This document shows, in pieces, positions 44,525 to 50,238 of a DNA stretch of 50,238 nt; within the stretch, counting starts at the first letter, position 1, and every line of letters starts with the position of its first letter. Under the pieces are notes generated by a model. It was not told the origin of the DNA. It made no database searches and was given only the letters and a program-made list of their open reading frames with translations. A program made the translations under genes and the position numbers. The DNA comes from Novosphingobium album (ex Hu et al. 2023) (lineage in GTDB: Bacteria > Pseudomonadota > Alphaproteobacteria > Sphingomonadales > Sphingomonadaceae), in NCBI RefSeq assembly GCF_022832385.1, contig NZ_JALHLE010000014.1:1-50238 (forward strand), in the 5' to 3' direction.

Positions 44525-45633
44525 TGCGCAGCCTCCGCCATTTCACGGATACCTTCTGCGATGGCATCCATGTCATGCGGATGACCAATGGTAATGCGCA
44601 GGCCATGCGGCAGGCCCTGATTGGGCAGCCAGCGCACGATGTAGCCACGCTCGGCCAGACCGTCGAATGCGGCCTCGGCGGTCAGCTTGCCTTCGAACAG
44701 CACCAGCACGAAATTCGCCTGACTCGGCAACGGGCGCAGGCCGTGATTGCTCAGCGCCACGATCTTCTCGACGAAGCGGGCGCGCTCGTCGCGGTTGTGG
44801 ACGCGGCTGCGCTCGACAAAGGTCATGTCGTCCAGCGCGGCGGCAGCCATGGCCTGCCCGGTGCTGGAAATGTTGAACGGCCCGCGAATGCGGTTGAGCG
44901 TGTCGATGATCCCCGGCGCGCCGGTGCCCCAGCCGATCCGCTCACCGGCAAGGCCGAAGATCTTGGAAAACGTGCGCGTGACCAGCACGTTGTCGTGCGC
45001 TGCTGCCAGCGCCATGGCGCCATCCTCGTCCTCGGGCGCGACGTATTCGCCGTAAGCCTGATCAATCACCAGCAGCACGTCGGTGGGCAGCGCTGCGTGC
45101 AGCCGCACGATCTCGCCTTTGGGCAGGAACGAGCCGGTGGGGTTGTTCGGGTTGGCGACGAAGACCACGCGCGTCTTGTCCGTCACCAGCGCCAGCAGCG
45201 CATCGACATCTGTGCCGTAATCGGCATCGGGCGCCACCACCGGCGCCGCGCCGCAGCGGCGGGCGGCGATGTCGTAGACCGAAAAGCCGTAGCGCACGTA
45301 GATCACTTCGTCGCCGAGCCCCGCATAGCCCTGCGCGGCAAGGTTCAGCAGCTCGTCCGAGCCGGTGCCCATGACGATGCGCGCCGGATCGATCCCATGC
45401 AGATCGCCGAGCCGGGCACGCAGGTCCTTGCTGTCCGGGTCCGGGTAGAGCGCTGGTGCCTTCGCCTTGGCTGCAAGTGCGGCCTCGCTGGTACCAAGCG
45501 GGTTCTCATTCGCCGAAAGCTTGATCAGCGGCCGCCCGTCCTTGCCCGCCGACTTGCCGGGCACATAGGCATGGATCGCCGCGATCCAGGGCTTGGGAGT
45601 GGGGGCTTTGCTGCGGGTTCCGGTTTCGCTCAT
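44521..45633 (-). CDS. hisC: Histidinol-phosphate aminotransferase
   Basis: PLP enzyme that makes histidinol phosphate, and in many bacteria also transaminates aromatic keto acids. The 370-residue fold-type I protein has [12 protein letters not shown] near the N-terminus, [29 protein letters not shown] and [17 protein letters not shown] with the PLP lysine at Lys224. The C-terminal Arg that binds the substrate carboxylate or phosphate is in LRITIG. The ATG at 45633 follows a hairpin (45636-45661) rather than a clear ribosome site. It is coupled to tyrC and divergent from metX. Confidence 0.93.
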   Translation of the reverse strand: MSETGTRSKAPTPKPWIAAIHAYVPGKSAGKDGRPLIKLSANENPLGTSEAALAAKAKAPALYPDPDSKDLRARLGDLHGIDPARIVMGTGSDELLNLAAQGYAGLGDEVIYVRYGFSVYDIAARRCGAAPVVAPDADYGTDVDALLALVTDKTRVVFVANPNNPTGSFLPKGEIVRLHAALPTDVLLVIDQAYGEYVAPEDEDGAMALAAAHDNVLVTRTFSKIFGLAGERIGWGTGAPGIIDTLNRIRGPFNISSTGQAMAAAALDDMTFVERSRVHNRDERARFVEKIVALSNHGLRPLPSQANFVLVLFEGKLTAEAAFDGLAERGYIVRWLPNQGLPHGLRITIGHPHDMDAIAEGIREMAEAAQ

Positions 45634-45635
45634 GA

Positions 45636-45661
45636 CGGCGGGCCTTTAACGCAGCCCGCCG
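45636..45661. other. Hairpin in the hisC-metX divergent region
   Basis: Perfect 8-base arms CGGCGGGC (45636-45643) and GCCCGCCG (45654-45661) enclose a 10-base loop. It ends two bases from the hisC start codon, so in the hisC transcript it would sit at the ribosome site. It could limit hisC-tyrC translation, or be a palindromic protein site. No known riboswitch is recognised. Confidence 0.5.
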
Positions 45662-45718
45662 CCAAATAACAGCCGCGATTGACAGGAGAAGTGCCCTTCC
45701 CCACTTCACGAAATCACG

Positions 45719-46828
45719 ATGACAACCGCCCCGATCCTGGACGAGAGCAAAGTGCTCGAACTGGCCGATCCGCTGCCGCTCGACGGCGGGCAGAGCCTGC
45801 CCGGCGTGCGCATCGCCTACGAGACACACGGCACACTCAACGAGGCCAGGAACAACGCGATCCTGATCTGCCACGCGCTGACCGGAGACCATCACGTCGT
45901 CTCGAACCATCCCAAGACCGGCAAGCCCGGCTGGTGGGTGCGCATGGTCGGCCCGGGCAAACCGATCGATACGGACAGGTTCCACGTGATCTGCGCCAAT
46001 GTGATCGGATCGTGCATGGGCTCGACCGGCCCGGCCAGCCCCGCGCCCGACGGCGAGCCATGGGGCATGCGTTTTCCGGTCATCACCATCCGCGACATGG
46101 TGCGCGGACACATTGCCCTGCTCGATGCGCTCGGGATCGAGAGCCTGCACGCGGTGGTGGGCGGATCGATGGGCGGGATGCAGGTGCTCTCACTCGCCGC
46201 CAACTTCCCCGAGCGCACCCGCGCCGCGCTGGTAATCGCGTCGACCGCGCGCCACTCGGCCCAGAACATCGCGTTCCACGAGGTCGGGCGCCAAGCCATC
46301 ATGGCCGATCCCGAATGGCGCGAGGGCAAATACTACGAACACGGCAAGGGCCCGGAAAAGGGCCTCGCGGTAGCCCGGATGGCCGCGCACATCACTTATC
46401 TCTCCGAAGAGGGCCTCACCGCCAAGTTCGGCCGCCGCCTGCAGGACCGCGCGGAAAAGACCTTCGGTTTCGACGCCGATTTCCAGATCGAAAGCTACCT
46501 GCGCTATCAGGGCCTCTCGTTCACCGACCGGTTCGACGCGAACTCCTATCTCTACATCACCCGCGCCATGGACTACTTCGATCTGGCCGAGGAGCACGGC
46601 GGACTGCTGGCCAATGCCTTCGCCCAATCGAAGGCGCGCTTCTGCCTCGTCAGCTTCGATACCGACTGGCTCTATCCCACCGCCGAATCGCGCAATGTCG
46701 TCCACGCCCTCAACGCAGCCGGGCTGCCGGTGAGCTTCGTCGAGCTGTCGGCACCGTTCGGGCACGACTCGTTCCTGCTCGACGTCCCTGCGCTCGACCG
46801 CGTCATCGAAGGGTTCCTGAAGCAATGA
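45719..46828 (+). CDS. metX: Homoserine O-acyltransferase
   Basis: Activates homoserine by acyl transfer, the first committed step of methionine synthesis. The 369-residue alpha/beta-hydrolase has nucleophile Ser150 in [15 protein letters not shown], Asp in FDTDWLYPT and His in [21 protein letters not shown] is a family N-terminal block. Whether acetyl- or succinyl-CoA is used cannot be settled by eye. The 85-base gap to hisC holds no obvious S-adenosylmethionine riboswitch. The stop overlaps the metW start (ATGA), the usual partner. Confidence 0.95.
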   Translation: MTTAPILDESKVLELADPLPLDGGQSLPGVRIAYETHGTLNEARNNAILICHALTGDHHVVSNHPKTGKPGWWVRMVGPGKPIDTDRFHVICANVIGSCMGSTGPASPAPDGEPWGMRFPVITIRDMVRGHIALLDALGIESLHAVVGGSMGGMQVLSLAANFPERTRAALVIASTARHSAQNIAFHEVGRQAIMADPEWREGKYYEHGKGPEKGLAVARMAAHITYLSEEGLTAKFGRRLQDRAEKTFGFDADFQIESYLRYQGLSFTDRFDANSYLYITRAMDYFDLAEEHGGLLANAFAQSKARFCLVSFDTDWLYPTAESRNVVHALNAAGLPVSFVELSAPFGHDSFLLDVPALDRVIEGFLKQ

Positions 46829-47418
46829 CCGCGCTTCGCCCCGACCTCGCGGTCATCGCCGCCAATGTCGCATCCGGCTCCAGCCTGCTCGACGTCGGCT
46901 GCGGCGACGGCACGCTGATGGCTGCGCTGCGCGACCAGAAACACTGCGACGCGCGCGGTATGGAACTCGATCCGGCCAACGTCGGCACCTGCGTTGCCAG
47001 GGGCCTCGCGGTCATTCAGGGCGATGCCGACAAGGACCTCGCCTTCTATCCCGACAAGTCAGTCGACTACGCGATCTTGTCGCAGACGCTGCAGACGGCG
47101 ATGCGCCCCGACATGGTGCTGGAAGACCTTCTGCGCATCGGCCGCAAGGCCTTCGTCAGCTTCCCCAACTTCGCGCACTGGCGCGTGCGCATGTCGCTGC
47201 TGTGGAACGGGCGGATGCCGGTAACCCGGCTGCTGCCGATCCCTTGGTACGAGACCCCCAACATCCACCACCTGACCATCAACGACTTCCGCGCGCTGGT
47301 GAAGGAGCGCGGGATCACCGTCGAAGGCCAGTGGTTTCTCTCTGGAGACGCGCGGTGCAGCGCGGCGGCGGCAAACTTCCGCGCCGAACACGCGGTTTTC
47401 CTGCTGTCGCGCAGTTAG
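46825..47418 (+). CDS. metW: Methionine biosynthesis protein MetW
   Basis: A 197-residue class I methyltransferase-fold protein that works with MetX in proteobacteria. The SAM motif I is [15 protein letters not shown], followed by [11 protein letters not shown] and [19 protein letters not shown] [24 protein letters not shown] and [15 protein letters not shown] are MetW-specific. The overlap with metX fixes the start at 46825; the long upstream frame is a shadow. It is convergent with the VOC gene, the stop codons overlapping by four bases. Confidence 0.95.
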   Translation: MTALRPDLAVIAANVASGSSLLDVGCGDGTLMAALRDQKHCDARGMELDPANVGTCVARGLAVIQGDADKDLAFYPDKSVDYAILSQTLQTAMRPDMVLEDLLRIGRKAFVSFPNFAHWRVRMSLLWNGRMPVTRLLPIPWYETPNIHHLTINDFRALVKERGITVEGQWFLSGDARCSAAAANFRAEHAVFLLSRS

Positions 47419-47801
47419 CCCATCTGCAGGCCGAAATAGGCTCCCAGCTTGTTGCCGTCCGGATCGCGCAGGTAGGCCCCGAAAGCCCCGCGCGCCTGTG
47501 GCTTGGCCTCCGGCTGGCCCTCACTGCTGCCGCCATTGGCAAGGCCGGCCGTATGCCAGGCCTTCACCGCATCCTCGCTGTCCGCCTCCAAGATGATCGT
47601 ACCGCCATTGGCGAAAGTGCAGGGCTGGCCGTCGCGTGCAGGGCCGAGCAGGAACTTCACACCGCCAAGGTCCCACATGACGATCGGATATTGCTCCGGC
47701 GTCGAGCACTCGGCAACGCCCAGCGCGCCAAACGTCGCATCGTAGAACGCCCGGGTCTTCGCAAGGTCGTTCGACCCCAGACGGATAGATTTCAGCAGCA
47801 T
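47415..47801 (-). CDS. VOC family protein (glyoxalase/bleomycin-resistance fold)
   Basis: A 128-residue single-domain VOC protein of unknown substrate. It starts MLLKSIRLGSNDLAKTRAFYDATFGALG and ends AYLRDPDGNKLGAYFG, matching the family's two halves. The usual metal ligands are not clearly conserved: the first position has Arg (SIRLGSND) rather than His and the last has Gly-Ala-Tyr rather than Leu-Glu. It may therefore bind ligand without a metal. GAGG seven bases before ATG supports the start. It is divergent from the FzlA-like gene. Confidence 0.85.
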   Translation of the reverse strand: MLLKSIRLGSNDLAKTRAFYDATFGALGVAECSTPEQYPIVMWDLGGVKFLLGPARDGQPCTFANGGTIILEADSEDAVKAWHTAGLANGGSSEGQPEAKPQARGAFGAYLRDPDGNKLGAYFGLQMG

Positions 47802-48010
47802 GTTTTCGCCTCTCCCTCATGGGCCCGTTGGCCCAATCATGGCGAACTTTCCGCTCCTGCGCCTCAGGGTCAACCACCCTCTCCCGCGTCGGGGCGATAT
47901 GTCGCCCTGGCTGCCCGCAGGCACGCCTCGCCGACTTATCCACGCGTTTAGTCCTACCACCCGAGCCGCTGCGGGTGGACGGCCCGGCACCGCTTTGGCA
48001 TCGCAATGCC

Positions 48011-48682
48011 ATGTGGCACATATTCCAGTTCCCGCTCTGCCCCTACAGCCGCAAGGTCCGGCTGCTGATGGCCGAAAAGGGAATCGCCTACGAACTGCAG
48101 ACGATCCGCCCCTGGGATGGCGAAGACCGGCTTTTCGCCATGAACCCGGCGGGACGCACCCCCGTGGTCAAGGAAACCGAGCGCAACATCACCCTGTCCG
48201 ACAGCCGTGCGATCTGCGAATATTTCGAGGAAACTGTCGATCGCAGTCCGCTGATCAGCGGCACCGCGCAACAGCGCGCGGAGATCCGCCGCCTGATCGC
48301 CATGTTCGACGAGAACTTTTACAACGACGTCTCCGGCCCTCTGCTGCTCGAACGCATGAAGAAGCGGCTGGTCCTGCGCCAGTCGCCGGACGCGAAGGCG
48401 CTGCGCGAAGCAATGAAGCTCTCGCACGACTATCTCGACTACCTCGATTACCTGATCGACACCCGCCCCTGGCTGGCCGGGCCGACAATGACGCTGGCCG
48501 ATCTGGCCGCCGCCGCGCAGATCTCGGTCGCGGACTATCTTGGCGGGCTCGACTGGTCGGGCCACGAGCAGTCGCGCGGCTGGTATCTCGTGATGAAGTC
48601 GCGCCCGTCCTTCCGCCCGCTATTGTCCGAGCGGATGGAGGTGATCCAGCCGCCCAGCCACTACGCCGAAGTGGACGCCTGA
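48011..48682 (+). CDS. fzlA: GST-fold protein, FzlA-like (FtsZ-binding)
   Basis: A 223-residue GST-like protein. The thioredoxin half shows FPLCPYSRKVRLLMAEKGIAYE and NPAGRTPVV; the helical half ends with WYLVMKSRPSFRPLLSERMEV and the tail PPSHYAEVDA. That tail closely resembles the conserved C-terminus of Caulobacter FzlA, which binds FtsZ and links it to septal wall synthesis. The reading as FzlA is based on recall of that tail and on length; a catalytic GST is the alternative. The ATG at 48011 is chosen by family length; the ribosome site is weak and upstream codons are not conserved-looking. Confidence 0.7.
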   Translation: MWHIFQFPLCPYSRKVRLLMAEKGIAYELQTIRPWDGEDRLFAMNPAGRTPVVKETERNITLSDSRAICEYFEETVDRSPLISGTAQQRAEIRRLIAMFDENFYNDVSGPLLLERMKKRLVLRQSPDAKALREAMKLSHDYLDYLDYLIDTRPWLAGPTMTLADLAAAAQISVADYLGGLDWSGHEQSRGWYLVMKSRPSFRPLLSERMEVIQPPSHYAEVDA

Positions 48683-48694
48683 CGCTCAGCGATA

Positions 48695-48717
48695 AGCGGG
48701 CGCCACCGGCGCCCGCT
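48695..48717. terminator. Hairpin between convergent genes
   Basis: AGCGGGCGCC and GGCGCCCGCT form a perfect 10-base stem with an ACC loop, placed between the stops of the FzlA-like and NDUFA9-like genes. No T-run follows on either strand. It is a plausible bidirectional transcription barrier or 3'-end stabiliser in a GC-rich genome. Confidence 0.5.
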
Positions 48718-48724
48718 CGCCAAT

Positions 48725-49690
48725 TCAGGCCGCGCTGGCGTTCTTCGCGCCGAAGCGCCCGTGCTTGCGGAACTGCGTCATCCAGCGGCTGAGAAACAAG
48801 CCCAGCGGACGCGGCGCCACGCCCAGATCGGCAATGCCCGGAACCGTGCCGCTGGCGACGCTGCCAGCCTTGAGCAGCTTGAACTGATCGCTGGTGATAG
48901 GCGCACCCGGCAGCCATCCGAACGCGGCAATCAGCCCCGACACCGCGTCCGGCAATACAACAAAGCTTCGCGCACGGCCTTCCGCGTCGGCAATACGCTG
49001 ATTCAGTTCAAGCATCGTGAGAACTTCGGGACCGGCAACCTCATAGGTCTTGCCGCCATACACCGCCGGCTCGGACAGGGCATTGGCGATGGCTTCCGCA
49101 ACGTCATCTACGAAAACCGGCTGCAGCTTCGCCTCGGGTGCAAAGACCGGCAGCACCGGCATCCGCGACATCAGGCCACCGAACATCATCAGGAACGAGT
49201 CGTCCGGGCCGAAAATCAGCGAAGGGCGCACGATCGTCGCTTCGGGAAACTCGGCGCACACGGCAGCTTCGCCTTCCGCCTTGGTGCGGGCATAGGCAAC
49301 GTCGGACTGCGCATCGGCGCCAATCGCGGACACATGCACGAAGGCAGTGGCCCCGGCGGCCTTTGCAGCAGCTGCAATGAGGCTTGCGCCCTGCCCCTGC
49401 ACCGCGTCGAGATTGCCCTCGAACGCGCCCACGAGGTTCACAACGGCGTCCGACCCTGCGAGCACCGCCGCCAGCGAATCGGGCTTCGTCACATCAACGC
49501 GCGCGAACTGCACCTGACCGAGATTGCCGAGCGTCTTGATCGCATAGGCTTTCTGCGGGTTGCGGCTGGCGACGCGCAGACGCACACCGCGCGCCAGCAG
49601 TTCCTGCGCCAGATGCCTGCCGACAAAGCCACTGCCGCCAAGGACAGTAACGGTCTTGCCTGCAAGGGAATCGGAGGGGCGTTGGCTCAT
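48725..49690 (-). CDS. NDUFA9-like NAD(P)-binding protein (atypical SDR)
   Basis: A 321-residue atypical short-chain dehydrogenase related to the complex I accessory subunit NDUFA9. The Rossmann motif VTVLGGSGFVGRHLAQEL is near residue 14. VVNLVGAF, FVHVSAIGAD and the YARTKAEGE segment with the Tyr-x-x-x-Lys pattern follow, and RPSLIFGPDDSF continues the fold. Such proteins are common in alphaproteobacteria and their enzymatic role is unknown. The start at 49690 has AAGGA eleven bases upstream; the longer frame is spurious. It stands alone, convergent with the FzlA-like gene. Confidence 0.88.
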   Translation of the reverse strand: MSQRPSDSLAGKTVTVLGGSGFVGRHLAQELLARGVRLRVASRNPQKAYAIKTLGNLGQVQFARVDVTKPDSLAAVLAGSDAVVNLVGAFEGNLDAVQGQGASLIAAAAKAAGATAFVHVSAIGADAQSDVAYARTKAEGEAAVCAEFPEATIVRPSLIFGPDDSFLMMFGGLMSRMPVLPVFAPEAKLQPVFVDDVAEAIANALSEPAVYGGKTYEVAGPEVLTMLELNQRIADAEGRARSFVVLPDAVSGLIAAFGWLPGAPITSDQFKLLKAGSVASGTVPGIADLGVAPRPLGLFLSRWMTQFRKHGRFGAKNASAA

Positions 49691-49863
49691 GGTCAGATCG
49701 GTCCTTCGGTCAGCGGCACGAGCCTTTTCATCCCGCACCGCAGCACATGATTTTCGCCCCTGCCACAAGGCCGCACAGGGGGCAACCGCACAGTTGCGCG
49801 GCCTGCACCATCGTGCTTCACCGCCGCGCCCGCAAAGAAGAAAAAATCTTGCCCCCTTCCCCG

Positions 49864-49899
49864 TTGACAACCCCGCGCCGCCTGCGTAGAGGCGCGCTC
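49864..49899 (+). promoter_or_regulatory. Promoter of tRNA-Leu(CAG)
   Basis: A consensus -35 TTGACA (49864-49869) and TAGAGG (49887-49892) are exactly 17 bases apart. They are followed by GCGCGCTCCT, the same GC-rich stretch that follows the other tRNA-Leu promoter. Transcription would start near 49899, about 38 bases before the tRNA. The GC-rich discriminator suggests stringent control. Confidence 0.65.
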
Positions 49900-49936
49900 C
49901 TACCCAGCGGGGAACGCGTTCCGCCTCCCCGCCCGT

Positions 49937-50023
49937 GCCCAGATGGCGGAATTGGTAGACGCACCGTCTTCAGGTGGCGGCGCTGGCAACGGCGTGGAGG
50001 TTCGAGTCCTCTTCTGGGCACCA
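49937..50023 (+). tRNA. tRNA-Leu (anticodon CAG)
   Basis: An 87-base class II tRNA with encoded CCA. The acceptor stem GCCCAGA/TCTGGGC has discriminator A. The anticodon stem CCGTC/GGCGG (one G-T pair) holds loop TTCAGGT, anticodon CAG (Leu). The long variable arm and T-arm (GAGGTTCGAGTCCTC) are clear. It is the last recognisable gene of the chromosomal backbone here; the DNA that follows changes character. Confidence 0.95.
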
Positions 50024-50060
50024 TTTGTTCTCCTGGCAACGTCCACTGACGTCCAGGAAG

Positions 50061-50082
50061 TGGCTGAAATCCGCCATTTTTT
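50061..50082 (+). terminator. Weak intrinsic terminator after tRNA-Leu(CAG)
   Basis: TGGC (50061-50064) and GCCA (50073-50076) form a short stem followed at once by TTTTTT (50077-50082). The stem is only four base pairs, but the T-run is the best of any hairpin near here. A second pairing, CCTGG (50031-50035) with CCAGG (50053-50057), lies just upstream. Confidence 0.35.
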
Positions 50083-50187
50083 GTGTTATGATCGTCCAGT
50101 CAAATCCGGGCGTATCCGGTACCAACCAGGAACAATGAGGGTATTTCTGAGGGTACCGAAATCGCCTTTTTGAAGGGCGATACCCGC

Positions 50188-50238
50188 ATGAACATGATCT
50201 GCCCCCTTCTGAGTGGCCCAAAATCTGTTTTAGATTTT
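50188..50238 (+). CDS. Possible start of a gene running off the window
   Basis: An ATG at 50188 (or 50194) opens a frame of 17 codons that reaches the window end without a stop, starting MNMICPLLSG. It is too short to identify. It follows GAGGGTA repeats (50137-50143 and 50149-50155), a pattern I associate with integrase genes next to tRNA insertion sites, but this is a weak inference. No clear ribosome site is seen. Confidence 0.2.
   Translation, partial: MNMICPLLSGPKSVLDF

Noticed and set aside
45634..45718. A SAM-sensing riboswitch upstream of metX.
   Set aside because: The 85-base gap lacks the conserved core of SAM-II or the other SAM classes I know; only the simple hairpin is visible.
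45679..46824. A long frame upstream of metW reading through metX.
   Set aside because: The metW start at 46825 overlaps the metX stop; the upstream part is the third-frame shadow of metX.
49943..50173. A 76-codon plus-strand frame at the right end.
   Set aside because: It runs through the tRNA-Leu(CAG) gene and its terminator region, so it is not a protein gene.

Overview
The window is a GC-rich, densely coded chromosomal segment from an alphaproteobacterium, most likely a member of the Sphingomonadales (Novosphingobium/Sphingobium-like). The placement is inferred from gene content and layout: a 1585-residue NAD-glutamate dehydrogenase, the hisC-tyrC / metX-metW block, an FzlA-like GST-fold protein, a levansucrase without a signal peptide (as in Zymomonas), and short dispersed palindromes of the kinds that begin CGTCATTGCGA or contain TTCGACAGGCTCAG. 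No phage, IS transposase, CRISPR array or rRNA operon is present. Two tRNA-Leu genes are present.

Layout. 1-4021: aromatic amino acid catabolism on the minus strand (phhA, hppD, a VOC protein, maiA) with a divergent Lrp/AsnC regulator. 4066-8823: large NAD-glutamate dehydrogenase. 9107-12842: sucrose locus with a GH68 levansucrase, a divergent sucrose-type MFS carrier and a LacI regulator. 12936-16392: secreted MsrA and two FAD oxidoreductases. 16688-27099: a complete fatty-acid locus made of two divergent operons (thiolase, FadN-type bifunctional enzyme and acyl-CoA dehydrogenase on one side; DUF2147 protein, FadL porin, FadD ligase, MerR regulator and TesB thioesterase on the other). 27244-33880: M19 dipeptidase, P-type ATPase, a small secreted protein, a Ca2+/Na+ antiporter and a secreted isoaspartyl peptidase. 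33905-36599: DUF969-DUF979-DUF2891, a probable 5-oxoproline-type transport operon. 36615-38210: secreted S10 peptidase. 38371-38457: tRNA-Leu(GAG). 38606-42474: zinc-ribbon membrane protein, then ftsE-ftsX-ydcF-plsC. 42481-47801: transglutaminase-like protein, tyrC, hisC, metX, metW and a VOC protein. 48011-49690: fzlA-like gene and an NDUFA9-like protein. 49937-50023: tRNA-Leu(CAG). The last 215 bases look like the possible start of an integrated element.

The genes form several coherent modules. Phenylalanine goes to tyrosine (PhhA), 4-hydroxyphenylpyruvate is converted to homogentisate (HppD) and maleylacetoacetate is isomerised (MaiA). Homogentisate dioxygenase and fumarylacetoacetase are not in the window. 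FadL, FadD, acyl-CoA dehydrogenase, FadN and thiolase cover fatty-acid import, activation and a full beta-oxidation turn. MetX and MetW belong to methionine synthesis, HisC and TyrC to histidine and tyrosine synthesis.

The most unusual feature is a 137-bp palindrome at 35473-35609. It has 33-bp arms (32/33 match), is flanked by TA, and sits exactly at the DUF979/DUF2891 junction. Removing it with one TA restores a TAATG stop/start overlap, so it looks like a small non-autonomous element inserted at a translational-coupling site.
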